NCBI GenBank assembly: GCA_005790605.1
Contig: SXUI01000003.1
Coordinates: 1-64,000 of the forward strand
Reading direction: 5' to 3'
From: Planctomycetia bacterium
GTDB lineage: Bacteria; Planctomycetota; Phycisphaerae; Phycisphaerales; SM1A02
DNA: 64,000 nt
Below the pieces are notes generated by a model. That model did not search any database and had not been told where the DNA came from. It saw only the letters and a program-made list of their open reading frames with translations. Each line of letters starts with the position of its first letter. Position 1 is the stretch's first letter. The position numbers and the translations under genes were made by a program. This document shows, in pieces, positions 34,322 through 43,302 of the stretch.

Positions 34322-35233
34322 ATGCGTCTCTTCTGCTGCGTCACGGCCTGCTTGCTTGCGTCCGCCTCCCAAGTCGCACGCGCGGACGATCCACCAGTTT
34401 CGCCGCCCGCGACGCTGCTCGCTGGTCCCGCTGCAGGCGAGATGCAACGGAGTGATCCCACGCTTCTCACGCTTGACTTCGACGGCCACCTTGAGCACAT
34501 CGTCGGAGAACCTGGATTTGAAGCGATGCGCCGGATTGGTCTCACGCCCGAGCAGCAGGCGGCGCTCTCGAAAGTAGACCAAGAACGAACCACGCAGTTC
34601 AACGCGATCGCGACGCGGGCGCTTCCACAGTTGATTGCCCTCGAGGGCATCGAAGCGAGATTGCAAGGGTCCTTCCGAACTCGCAGCGGGGCGCTCATTG
34701 ATTTGGCCCGCGCGTACCTCGCAACCCGCAAGATCGTGCACCGCGCCAGCGCGCTCGATGCTCTTGCAGCGACAGGCGCCTTTGACGCGTCGCAACTTGC
34801 CACTGCTCGCAGCATGGTCGCCGCATACGAGAAAGCGCTTCGCCTCGAGATCGCGAACGCCACACCAAACCTCTCGGAACAGGAACTAGAGCGACGCGCA
34901 CACATCGCGATGTTGCTCGAGCTCCTCCAAGAAGGCATCGCGACACGAGCGAAGGCAGGCGAAGAGGAGTTTGATCGGCTCAGCGAGGCCGTGCAACTCA
35001 CACCCGCGCAAGCGGAGCGCGTCAAATCGATCTTCGCTCCGATCGCGGTGCAGGAGTACCTTGGGAATCGAGTTGGACTTCTCGATCGAGTGCATGCCAT
35101 GCTTGAAGCGAGCCGCGAATTGACCGCGGTACAACGCGAACGCGCGTGGAAGTACATCAAGGACGAAGCTCGCGCGGTCGAGCCATCGCCGTCAGGGAAC
35201 CCCGCTCGGGGTTTGCCCACGTTGCGCGACTGA
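34322..35233 (+). CDS. Secreted helical protein of unknown function
   Basis: 303 residues with a short signal peptide (LFCCVTACLLASASQVARA). The mature part is almost wholly helical, with two similar segments, IGLTPEQQAALSKVDQERTT and VQLTPAQAERVKSIFAPIA. These resemble the LTxxQ motif of Spy/CpxP-like periplasmic proteins, but the match is loose. It starts 20 bp after the gamma-lyase gene. Its last 42 bp overlap the 3' end of the convergent gene at 35192. Confidence 0.75.
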   Translation: MRLFCCVTACLLASASQVARADDPPVSPPATLLAGPAAGEMQRSDPTLLTLDFDGHLEHIVGEPGFEAMRRIGLTPEQQAALSKVDQERTTQFNAIATRALPQLIALEGIEARLQGSFRTRSGALIDLARAYLATRKIVHRASALDALAATGAFDASQLATARSMVAAYEKALRLEIANATPNLSEQELERRAHIAMLLELLQEGIATRAKAGEEEFDRLSEAVQLTPAQAERVKSIFAPIAVQEYLGNRVGLLDRVHAMLEASRELTAVQRERAWKYIKDEARAVEPSPSGNPARGLPTLRD

Positions 35234-36043
35234 GGCATTCCAGCGACCATCGCGCCAAGTGGCTAATGTTGGATCCACTCGGAAGAGCGTCCCGAGGTTT
35301 GAAACATCAATCTCGATGAGAGGTGCCCCTTGTGTCACGGCGACATCGACGGACACCGCCCGTGGAGAAGGTGTAATGAGCGCCGCCTCAAGCAGCAACA
35401 TGCGACGGAGTGTTGCATTGTCGAGCGTCGGTCGAACACCGCCGCGTAGGGTTCGGCATTCACGCAAGAACCCCTCAGCTCCGCCGGGAATCATCGCGTC
35501 GTGTTCTTCAAGGAGCGGCTCGGCGTCAGCGGCGCGCAACGTGGCAAGAGCCTGCTGGCCCTTGCCAAGTCGATACAACGAAAGCGCGCGAACAAGAGCC
35601 AGTGATTTCGTCTCGTCGGCCGCGGCGGATGCGCGCTCATATCGCACGCCACCAAGAAGTGCTGCGGCGGCCTGCATTCGGCGAGCCTCGAGTGGCGTCG
35701 ATGCGATCGCTGCACGCGCGAGCGCGGCACTGCGACCGAGTCGGTCACGATCGAGGGCGCCTGCGAGTCCGAAGAGTTCACGCGCAAGCTGACGCTCCGC
35801 GTCCGTCGTCGCAGCGTCAACGACCTCCTCTCCGAGCAAGAAGTACTCCATCGGTCGAAGAGGATTCAACGCGATGAGTCGAGGCTCCCACTTCGCGGTC
35901 GGTCGTGCGGAAATCGGCGCGGGCGCGATCGGCGCGGTTTGACCGTACAGCGACGCTGACGCGAAGTGCAGGAAGCAGACCGCAGAGCCAACACACAACG
36001 GATTCGTCACGAACGGGCGTAGGTTGAACATCCTTCGACTCAT
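35192..36043 (-). CDS. Operon gene 8: secreted helical-repeat protein
   Basis: 283 residues with a probable signal peptide (PLCVGSAVCFLHFASASLYG) and a mature domain of TPR-like helices (SAALARAAIASTPLEARRMQ, ALVRALSLYRLGKGQQALATL in part). A C-terminal segment contains a beta-strand pattern (LIEIDVSNLGTLFRVDP). I recognise no family. The ATG at 36043 overlaps the stop of the 999-residue gene as ATGA. It is the last gene of the ExbBD/VWA operon and ends tail-to-tail over the neighbouring gene. Confidence 0.75.
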   Translation of the reverse strand: MSRRMFNLRPFVTNPLCVGSAVCFLHFASASLYGQTAPIAPAPISARPTAKWEPRLIALNPLRPMEYFLLGEEVVDAATTDAERQLARELFGLAGALDRDRLGRSAALARAAIASTPLEARRMQAAAALLGGVRYERASAAADETKSLALVRALSLYRLGKGQQALATLRAADAEPLLEEHDAMIPGGAEGFLRECRTLRGGVRPTLDNATLRRMLLLEAALITPSPRAVSVDVAVTQGAPLIEIDVSNLGTLFRVDPTLATWRDGRWNASVAQRGQTPSGVP

Positions 36044-39039
36044 GCTGCATCCTCTCGATCGACCGCTTCCGCTTCGACATTCACGATTGCCATTCGCGCG
36101 AAAGCGGTGAGCGTGACCGCAAGCTGCGCGGCTGCGCTCTGCGCGGTGCTGCGGGCAAGTGCCGCCTCGGTCAATATCTCTCGCGCTGCAGAGATGCATT
36201 GCGGACGCCGAGCGGCTTCGACCGCCGCAGCTTGCTCAAGCAAGGAGGCGGCGTCGGCAACCGCGCGTTGCATGGAGCCATCGGCCAGTCCGCGACGCGC
36301 AACTCGCAACCTCTCAAGTTCCTGACTTGATGCGGGGAACGGCTCGGAGAGGAACCGTTCCTCCGCCGCGACGCGAAGCGCGGACGCAAGCATCGCCATA
36401 GAAACATCGAGCGCTGGAGCGAAGTCGAAGGCGGCGGAGTTGGGGGCGTAACGCACAGTTAGATTGGTCGCGCTTGCGGCAACGCGCGCTGCAAGGCGAT
36501 CGATTGCAGCCTCTCGGCTCGCTTCGAGCGAGAGCACGCGATCGAGAAGTGCCGCGCGCGCGGGCACGGCCCAGTCTCGGCCTGTGAACTCCCGGTGGAG
36601 CAGCGCCGCGAGAAAACCTGCAAACTCCTCGCGCGGCTTCGACTCCGTCAACGCGTCGAGCACCGCGAGAAGCACAGTCCGCCCGTTCGCAAACTTGTCA
36701 GCAATCGCTCCCTGCGCTTCTCGGCGAATGTCTGCTGCGCCGCCTGCGAATGCCTCTCGCGCGAGCACTTCCGCATCGCGAGGACCAAGATCTCCCGTCG
36801 CTGGAAGTGCACGCAGCGCAGCAATGAGCCGAGCGCGTGACTCCATGTTCAAGCCAGGCTGCGTGAATTCGGTCGCCCAATCTCCATCATTCACGCCCGA
36901 CGGACGAAGTCCGCTCTCGCCCGCAAACGGCGCTTCCAGTGCACCGCGATCAAACTTCAGCGCGGTGCTCGCATCCTGCATGGCGACCTCAGCTTCTCTC
37001 GACTTTCCAGACTCAAGCAATCGCACGGCAAGCACGCATTGCAACGCACCATCCGCGATCGCAAGTGCCTCGACATCATCCTGCGGACGAACAGCGCGCG
37101 CTGCAAGCTCCGCGACTGTGTTGCGAAGGAGATCAAGCGTGCCGCGAGGAAACGCGAGCCTCTCCCCTTCTTCGCCTTCAACCGACTTCGGCCACGCGGC
37201 GAGAATGCGCTGGAGCGCAGCATCTCGTCGGTTCGCATTCGCGTCCACAGGCAGCACCATCTCCGGCGAAAACCAAGCGATGCGATGATGACGGTCAAGC
37301 ATGCTCGTCAAGACCCAAAGCCTCGTTGCGAGAATCGACGGGTTCGCAAACCACGAACCAAAGGCGGTGCGTGCTTGATCGCCTGAGACGCCGCGATTTG
37401 ACCAATCGATATCTGCGATGAGACGACCGAGCACATCGCTCGCTCCACTCTGCAAGTCGATTGGCGCAGCCCCTTGCAGAATCGCCTCGATTGCGCGAAG
37501 TCGCGCCGACTCCCCAAGCTTCACATTGGTCGCCGCGGCGTCGACTGCCTCGAACCATCGCGACCAATCATCAAGAGTAATGTTCGCGCTCCCCGCATCC
37601 GTCGCATCGGCGAATCCACTCGCGTCGCGCGTCAGACTCGCGATTGCCGTCACTCCGAATCGGTTGCTTCCAGCACCCGATGCGATCGCAATCCCCTCGC
37701 GGCGCAATGACTCGCGCGCGGCCACCGCGACTTCACCTGGCACTTCTGGATCACCGAGCAATTCGGCGGTCATCCCCGCTGCGAATGCGGCCTGCCACAC
37801 AACCTTCCAAGGAGTGACACTTGAGCCGCTCGTCGATTGCAGTGGAAGCCCGCGCAACGCGAGCAAGAGGGCGTGCGCGCTCTCGTCGCCGTGCGTCGCC
37901 CTTGCGACTTGGATCATGCCCGTGATGAACTCTGCGCGAAACGCGCCAGAAACCGCCCACGATTCACCTGCAAGTCGACAGCACTCGGCGAGATTCGATG
38001 CGTTCACTCCATCGAGCCGGCCGCGATTCGTTTTCAACTTCCGCGTGAGTTCATCGAGCGTCGTTAAGAAGTCTGGCCATTGATTCGCAAGCAAGAGCGT
38101 TGATGGCGGAGTTGCGCTTGACGCGAATCCCGGCGCACGCGCGTACTTCGCTGGAGACGCAAGCGCCTCAATATTCGTATCTGGTGGCGCAAACTTCTGC
38201 GCGAGTGCTGCAGCGGCCCGCTCACGCTGCGTCGATGCATCCTCGACCGCAATCGCGGGCAACGGAACGACATGAGTTTTTTCTGGGGGCTCCGCGCCGC
38301 GGACGATCATCCACACAATCGCGAGCGTGACGCTCACGGCGACGGTACCGAAGAACGCCGTCAACCGCAAAGCCGACCACGGCGAGTTCGCTCGCATTTC
38401 TTCGCCAATCGAGCTCGCGATGCGATCGACCGCAGCCTCAGCCACATTCGGCTTCTTCACGGGACGCGCGTGCAGTTGTTCCGCAGACACGCCGACGGAA
38501 GACAGATCTTTGCGAAGCACCGCGGCGCCGCCATCTCGCATGAACTTCGCGAGCCCAGCGACGACAAGTTGCAACCCCTCATTACTCACTCCATGTTCGG
38601 CGCTCAGTGCGGCTAACTGCGCGGCCGTCTTGGGGTTCCACCCTCCACCGGCAACCAAGATCGTCAACACGACGCGATCGAACTCCGTCAGATGTTCCTC
38701 GGTCACACCGCCCTTGGGGCGAATCGGTGGGTTCCCTTGCGACCCTTGCACTGATCGCTCCATGCGCTGCTTTGCAAGAGGATGCATCGGCATCGTGCGC
38801 GGTTCACGCACGAGTGAGATTTCAAGTTCAATCTCGCGCGCAAGCGCCTCGAGCTGCGCGATCGCGCGCGCGGCATCGGGAGAATCGCTCATCGGATGAC
38901 TTCGCACTTGTGCGATTCGCCGCGCGAGCGCCTCTTCAACGAGTCCACTGGTAAGCCCGTCAGCGCTCAGGCCAAGGATGCCTCGCGCGCTGCGGTCCTT
39001 GCCAATGGCAATGAATCGATCCATCGCCGAGAGGCTCAT
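36040..39039 (-). CDS. Operon gene 7: large single-span membrane protein
   Basis: 999 residues. Residues 1-222 are predicted cytoplasmic. One membrane helix follows at about 223-247 (LTAFFGTVAVSVTLAIVWMI). About 750 residues of periplasmic alpha-helical repeats, rich in Ala and Glu, make up the rest. Residues about 20-72 (ILGLSADGLTSGLVEEALARR, shortened to ILGLSADGLTSGLVEEA, then SHPMSDSPDAARAIAQLE) have the length and helix pattern of a J-domain, with HPM in place of HPD. That resemblance is only suggestive. The start at 39039 overlaps the previous stop as ATGA and has a GGAGG ribosome-binding site. Confidence 0.8.
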   Translation of the reverse strand: MSLSAMDRFIAIGKDRSARGILGLSADGLTSGLVEEALARRIAQVRSHPMSDSPDAARAIAQLEALAREIELEISLVREPRTMPMHPLAKQRMERSVQGSQGNPPIRPKGGVTEEHLTEFDRVVLTILVAGGGWNPKTAAQLAALSAEHGVSNEGLQLVVAGLAKFMRDGGAAVLRKDLSSVGVSAEQLHARPVKKPNVAEAAVDRIASSIGEEMRANSPWSALRLTAFFGTVAVSVTLAIVWMIVRGAEPPEKTHVVPLPAIAVEDASTQRERAAAALAQKFAPPDTNIEALASPAKYARAPGFASSATPPSTLLLANQWPDFLTTLDELTRKLKTNRGRLDGVNASNLAECCRLAGESWAVSGAFRAEFITGMIQVARATHGDESAHALLLALRGLPLQSTSGSSVTPWKVVWQAAFAAGMTAELLGDPEVPGEVAVAARESLRREGIAIASGAGSNRFGVTAIASLTRDASGFADATDAGSANITLDDWSRWFEAVDAAATNVKLGESARLRAIEAILQGAAPIDLQSGASDVLGRLIADIDWSNRGVSGDQARTAFGSWFANPSILATRLWVLTSMLDRHHRIAWFSPEMVLPVDANANRRDAALQRILAAWPKSVEGEEGERLAFPRGTLDLLRNTVAELAARAVRPQDDVEALAIADGALQCVLAVRLLESGKSREAEVAMQDASTALKFDRGALEAPFAGESGLRPSGVNDGDWATEFTQPGLNMESRARLIAALRALPATGDLGPRDAEVLAREAFAGGAADIRREAQGAIADKFANGRTVLLAVLDALTESKPREEFAGFLAALLHREFTGRDWAVPARAALLDRVLSLEASREAAIDRLAARVAASATNLTVRYAPNSAAFDFAPALDVSMAMLASALRVAAEERFLSEPFPASSQELERLRVARRGLADGSMQRAVADAASLLEQAAAVEAARRPQCISAAREILTEAALARSTAQSAAAQLAVTLTAFARMAIVNVEAEAVDREDAA

Positions 39040-41714
39040 GGCGCGCCTCCAGTCTGTGGCGCTTGTTTGCTGCGCGCTTCCGTTTCTAATGCTTCGAACT
39101 TCGCCTTCCACTCGCCTGGCCCAAGGTCTGGGTGCAGCTTGCGATGCTGCTCGAGCACCGCGATGCTCCGAGCGGCGTCGATGCGAAGGAGGACGCGAGC
39201 AAGATCATATTTCGCGCGAAACCATGGGTCGGTTCGCGTTGGGACTCCTGACACAAGCGCCTTGAGTTGCTCGACGGCGACTTCGAGTTGGCCACAAGAC
39301 TCCGCGAAGAATGCGGCGTTCTGAAGCACCCCTGCTTCGCGCGTTCCAGCGGCGAGCACTGCTTGCGCGATCAACAGTCCTTGCTTGGCTTCATCCGGTG
39401 ACGCACTCGCGAGCACCAGTTCCTTTCGCGCGTCAAGCAGCGTCCGAAGCACGGCCATGTGTGATGCAGACTTGACTGCTTTCTCCACGCCACCTTCACG
39501 CGCGATAAGCGCATCGCCTGCGCGAACGCTCGTCGCAACAAACGCACTGCGCCGTGGGTCATCCTTCGCAGTCGCGCGTCGAGCGAGTTCCGCTCCACGC
39601 AGTGCCAATCGAAGCGCTGCATCGGCCCAAATCGGAGTCGCTTGAGGCGACTCAAACTGGGCAAGACCACTCTCCACAAGTTCCCATTGGTTCTGCGAGA
39701 TCGCGAGCTGCAGTCGCCGATACGCCAGTTCTTCGCGAGCTTCTGAGAGTTCAAACTCCCCGCGCGTCACTGCGGCATCAATCGCGACGAGCAGTTGTGC
39801 CGCGAAAGAGGTATCTGCCACTTCTGGCGCGAGAGCAACTTCAAGCGCCTGACGCGCGATACCAACGCTGCCTGCAGGAAGTCCTGGAGCGGAAGGGACA
39901 TCTCGAAGCGTCAACAGTACGCCGATGTATCGCCGTCCAAGTGTTGTTCGCTCCGCGACATCACGGGAGGCGCGGAAGCAACGGTAGAGTCCGCCAATCG
40001 CGGCGCGGCGTGAAGTATCAAACGATGGTTCGGTGCTTGGCACCGACAACAACTTCTCGATGTCTGCTGCATCCGGAAGCGGATCTGCTTGGACGCGACG
40101 CACGAAGAGTTCAATCACACGCATCGATGCTGGGAATCGACGGAGAAATGCATCGCTGCGCGCGGTCAACTGCGCTTCGAGCGCGGTGCGCTCCGAACCT
40201 TGCAGCGTGCGCGCCAACGCATCGAGACACGCGATCGCTGCCCACGCCGCATCTTCGCCCCGTTCTCCGGTCAACACGCTCGCGAGTTGATCGAACGCTT
40301 CCGCGGCGTCGCGATACTCGTGCGCGCCTCGAAGACAATGCGCACGCATGAGCCGACAACCATCGCGCGCATCGGGGTACGCATCGGCGTCGGTCGCAGC
40401 GAGCGCGGCGTCGAGCCCCTGCAGTGCTTCGCGATTTGCGCGCATCGCATGCTCGGTCATCGCGGTATCAATGCTCGCCCCGTCGGCACGCGCGTTCTCT
40501 TCTGCAGCCTGCAACGTCTCATCAGCAACCCGCGCCGCGTCGTAGCGCGCGAGCGACGCCACATAACGGGCGACGAAGGTGTCTCCTTCAAGTCCGCGAC
40601 CGCCGAACTGATCGACGATGTCGCGAACCTGCGCGAGTTCCCGCCGCGTCGCGAGCTGCGCGATTGCATCTTGTGCGAGAGCGAGCGCCTCCCCGCCGTC
40701 GGTGCCTTGTGTCACCGCCCGAAGCCCACCTGCGGCTGCAACTCTGAACCACGCCGTTTCAACTGTGCTCTGCGCCGCGAGCGCGCGGAGGAGCTTCTTT
40801 GCCGCGGTCCAATCCTTCGCGCGAATCGCCGCTGCCAAACGCCATCCATCGAGTCGTGTACGAATTCCTTCGAAGGCAGAAGAGACTTCAAGCAATTGCA
40901 GCCATCGCGACGCCTCGCCATACCCTTGCGTTTCAGCCTTCGCCAACCCAAGTCCTAAGATCGCTGACGCAAATGCCTCCTCGGTTCTGAGGTCGAGGGA
41001 AACCTCCGCTGGATCCATATGACCGTTCCGCGCGCCGGCGATATCGAGGAAGAGTTGCGCCGCGGCCCCGGAATCCTCGACGGACTCGCTCAAGAGCCCC
41101 TTGTAAAGCAAACCCCACGCTCGCAAGAATCGGCACTCCGTCGCAATCGCTTCTGCACGCTGAATGTCCGCTCGCGCGAGATCTTGGGTGAGCCCGACGA
41201 GCGAATCGATGCGGCGGTCGAGGTCCTGCGCGCGCTTCAACGATTGCGCTTGCAGCTGCTCCAATGCTGGAAGCACGACGCCGAGTTCTGCGAGCGCTCG
41301 CGCGTTCGCCTCGCTCGGCACACGAACCGCCGCTCGCGTGTCTTCTGCGATTTCCGCGGCCACTCGGTATCGCGCTCGCGAGATCGCAAGACCAAGCACA
41401 TCAGCAGCGAATCCCGCGCTCTCAGTCAACGCTCGCTCGGCTCGTTCAAGGAGCGCGTCGCGCTCAACACCGCGCGCGGAAAGATCAAGCAACCGCGCGT
41501 ACGTCGTCGCGAGTCGCTCCCGCACGCGCTTGAGTTCATCACCATTCGAGTCTCGTGCGACAAGTTCAAGCCTTGTGGCGAGAAGCCCGTCAAGTCCACG
41601 CGCCTCGAGCCAATCCGCGAGTTCATCCGCGCGCACGGGTGATGCGCAAAGTCCAACCACAACGCCAGCAAGGGCGAAGGAGTGTCGAAGCATTGCGCGC
41701 GGATGAAAGTACAT
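39036..41714 (-). CDS. Operon gene 6: large secreted TPR-like protein
   Basis: 892 residues. A signal peptide (LAGVVVGLCASPVRA) precedes an almost continuous array of helical hairpins, for example YRDAAEAFDQLASVL, GYGEASRWLQLLEVS and CGQLEVAVEQLKALV. Spacing is TPR-like but irregular. No catalytic motif is seen. It should lie in the periplasm and could be a scaffold for the machine. It starts 10 bp after the second exbD and overlaps gene 7 as ATGA. An alternative ATG at 41693 would shorten the N-terminus by 7 residues. Confidence 0.82.
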   Translation of the reverse strand: MYFHPRAMLRHSFALAGVVVGLCASPVRADELADWLEARGLDGLLATRLELVARDSNGDELKRVRERLATTYARLLDLSARGVERDALLERAERALTESAGFAADVLGLAISRARYRVAAEIAEDTRAAVRVPSEANARALAELGVVLPALEQLQAQSLKRAQDLDRRIDSLVGLTQDLARADIQRAEAIATECRFLRAWGLLYKGLLSESVEDSGAAAQLFLDIAGARNGHMDPAEVSLDLRTEEAFASAILGLGLAKAETQGYGEASRWLQLLEVSSAFEGIRTRLDGWRLAAAIRAKDWTAAKKLLRALAAQSTVETAWFRVAAAGGLRAVTQGTDGGEALALAQDAIAQLATRRELAQVRDIVDQFGGRGLEGDTFVARYVASLARYDAARVADETLQAAEENARADGASIDTAMTEHAMRANREALQGLDAALAATDADAYPDARDGCRLMRAHCLRGAHEYRDAAEAFDQLASVLTGERGEDAAWAAIACLDALARTLQGSERTALEAQLTARSDAFLRRFPASMRVIELFVRRVQADPLPDAADIEKLLSVPSTEPSFDTSRRAAIGGLYRCFRASRDVAERTTLGRRYIGVLLTLRDVPSAPGLPAGSVGIARQALEVALAPEVADTSFAAQLLVAIDAAVTRGEFELSEAREELAYRRLQLAISQNQWELVESGLAQFESPQATPIWADAALRLALRGAELARRATAKDDPRRSAFVATSVRAGDALIAREGGVEKAVKSASHMAVLRTLLDARKELVLASASPDEAKQGLLIAQAVLAAGTREAGVLQNAAFFAESCGQLEVAVEQLKALVSGVPTRTDPWFRAKYDLARVLLRIDAARSIAVLEQHRKLHPDLGPGEWKAKFEALETEARSKQAPQTGGAP

Positions 41715-41724
41715 CAGGTGTTAC

Positions 41725-42138
41725 TCACCGAAACGGAACATAGGTGACACTCTTGTAACCAGCGTCATGGGCAGCTTGCATCGCTGCAGCTGCAAACCCG
41801 AAGTCAACGCCATCCCGAACTCGCACGAAAAGACTGTCCTCTGGGTTCAATGCACGAAGGGCTTCGGTGAGCGAAGATTTGTCTGCGTAGGTCGCTCCGC
41901 CGACGCGGTACAGGCGCACGCCGCCCTCTTCGAGCACATCCACATTCTGAGGTTCGAGATCGGTGCGCTTGTCGCTTCCTCGTTGCGTGGCCAGTTGTGG
42001 ATCGAGTTGCGCTTCACGCGACGCAGCCGACTGCGTAAACAGGAAGTAGCCAAGCAAGAGAAATGTTGCGTCGATCATCGCCGCGAGATTGATCTCTGGC
42101 TTTCGGTCGCGTTCACTTCCTGCTCGTCGGAATCTCAT
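41725..42138 (-). CDS. Operon gene 5: ExbD/TolR-family protein (second copy)
   Basis: 137 residues. After a short basic cytoplasmic tail, one membrane helix (INLAAMIDATFLLLGYFLF) carries the aspartate used for proton conduction by the family (in MIDATF). A periplasmic domain of about 95 residues follows, ending KSVTYVPFR. Compared with the first copy, the TP before the helix is replaced by AA and Gly-Tyr follow the core. The ATG overlaps the stop of the first exbD as ATGA. It should form the stator core with ExbB. Confidence 0.9.
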   Translation of the reverse strand: MRFRRAGSERDRKPEINLAAMIDATFLLLGYFLFTQSAASREAQLDPQLATQRGSDKRTDLEPQNVDVLEEGGVRLYRVGGATYADKSSLTEALRALNPEDSLFVRVRDGVDFGFAAAAMQAAHDAGYKSVTYVPFR

Positions 42139-42563
42139 TTCGAGGCTCCCTCCGTCGCAACTCGGACCGCCACCACGCCAGCCTGCGAGAGACGCTCAAG
42201 GACACCATTGAGGACATCGGTTCGAGCAGCGCGGTCGGCCCGCACGAGCGGTCGTAACTTCGTCACGCCACCTTCGTTCTGCGCAGCTGCTTCGGCGACG
42301 AGTTCGCCAATGCGATCGAGTGAAACCGCCTGCTCATTCACAATGATGCTTCCGTCGGCGAGCACATTGAGGACCACACCCGCCTGCTCTGCGGTCTTCA
42401 CTTCTTGACCCGGTTCCTTCGGCAACGCCATTTCTGTTCGCGCCTGCTGCGCCGCTTGTCCGGTGACGAGGAAGAAGATGAGCAATTGAAACACAATGTC
42501 GATCAGCGGCGTCATGTCGACGACGGCGGCGCGGGAAGAGCTATTGCGGGGAGCGAATCGCAT
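42135..42563 (-). CDS. Operon gene 4: ExbD/TolR-family protein (first copy)
   Basis: 142 residues. The N-terminal tail MRFAPRNSSSRAAV leads to the canonical ExbD helix VDMTPLIDIVFQLLIFFLV with the proton-carrying Asp in LIDIVF. The periplasmic domain has the ALPKE and VVLNVLADGSIIVN pattern of TolR/ExbD. The start at 42563 gives a family-length protein; the open frame continues upstream but into exbB. It lies 25 bp after the exbB stop, the largest gap in the operon. Confidence 0.93.
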   Translation of the reverse strand: MRFAPRNSSSRAAVVDMTPLIDIVFQLLIFFLVTGQAAQQARTEMALPKEPGQEVKTAEQAGVVLNVLADGSIIVNEQAVSLDRIGELVAEAAAQNEGGVTKLRPLVRADRAARTDVLNGVLERLSQAGVVAVRVATEGASK

Positions 42564-42588
42564 ACTGGAATGACTACAAACTTCGCGG

Positions 42589-43302
42589 TTATGCGCGCGC
42601 GACCTTCGTCTTGCTACTGCTCTCGATAATGGCAACCACTTCTTCCATCTCCGCGGCGGCGTCGCCTGCGAGACGATCCACGCGATTGCGGAAGAAGCTG
42701 TAGAGCGACACGCACGGGATGGCAACGACAAGACCTTGGAAGGTCGTGATGAGCGCGATCGCGATGTTGTAGGCCAGCGCCTCGTAGTAGGTGGAATCAT
42801 GGGCCGCGCTCGACGCGACCGTTTCAAACGCGCCGATCATGCCCTGAACCGTTCCAAGAAGTCCGAGCAGAGGTCCGACCGAACCAATGACGCCGATCAC
42901 ATCCATGGTGCGGTAGAGCCGCGCGGTCTGCTCAACCCCACTCTCCTCAAGAGCGCTCTTCATTTCAAACGCGCCGAAGGGCGAAGCGATGAATCGCTTG
43001 AGACCCGGCGCAAGCGTCCGCAGGAAGTAACAGTCGTTCGCCGGCAGTTGCGCATACTGCAACGCCTGCTCGAACTGTCCGCGAGCAAGCAGTTCTTTCA
43101 CTGCATTGATTCGATCTCGCGGGAGCTGGACACTCGCTCGGATCTGCACAAAGTGAATGATCACGAATGCGAGAGCCACGATCGACAACAGCACGATGAT
43201 GTAGCCAATCACACCGCCGCCCGTGATGAACTTGAGGGCAGAACTGCCCGTGCTCGTTGGACTCGCGGTATCAGCGGCTGCTTGAAGAAGAAGGTGCGTC
43301 AT
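42589..43302 (-). CDS. Operon gene 3: MotA/TolQ/ExbB-family proton channel protein
   Basis: 237 residues with three membrane helices at about residues 32-56 (GYIIVLLSIVALAFVIIHF), 138-160 (IGSVGPLLGLLGTVQGMIGA) and 185-205 (ALITTFQGLVVAIPCVSLY). The family signature GPLLGLLGTVQGMI is complete. A cytoplasmic loop between helices 1 and 2 has the usual length. It would form a pentameric channel around ExbD dimers and use the proton-motive force. The start overlaps the previous stop as ATGA. Confidence 0.94.
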   Translation of the reverse strand: MTHLLLQAAADTASPTSTGSSALKFITGGGVIGYIIVLLSIVALAFVIIHFVQIRASVQLPRDRINAVKELLARGQFEQALQYAQLPANDCYFLRTLAPGLKRFIASPFGAFEMKSALEESGVEQTARLYRTMDVIGVIGSVGPLLGLLGTVQGMIGAFETVASSAAHDSTYYEALAYNIAIALITTFQGLVVAIPCVSLYSFFRNRVDRLAGDAAAEMEEVVAIIESSSKTKVARA

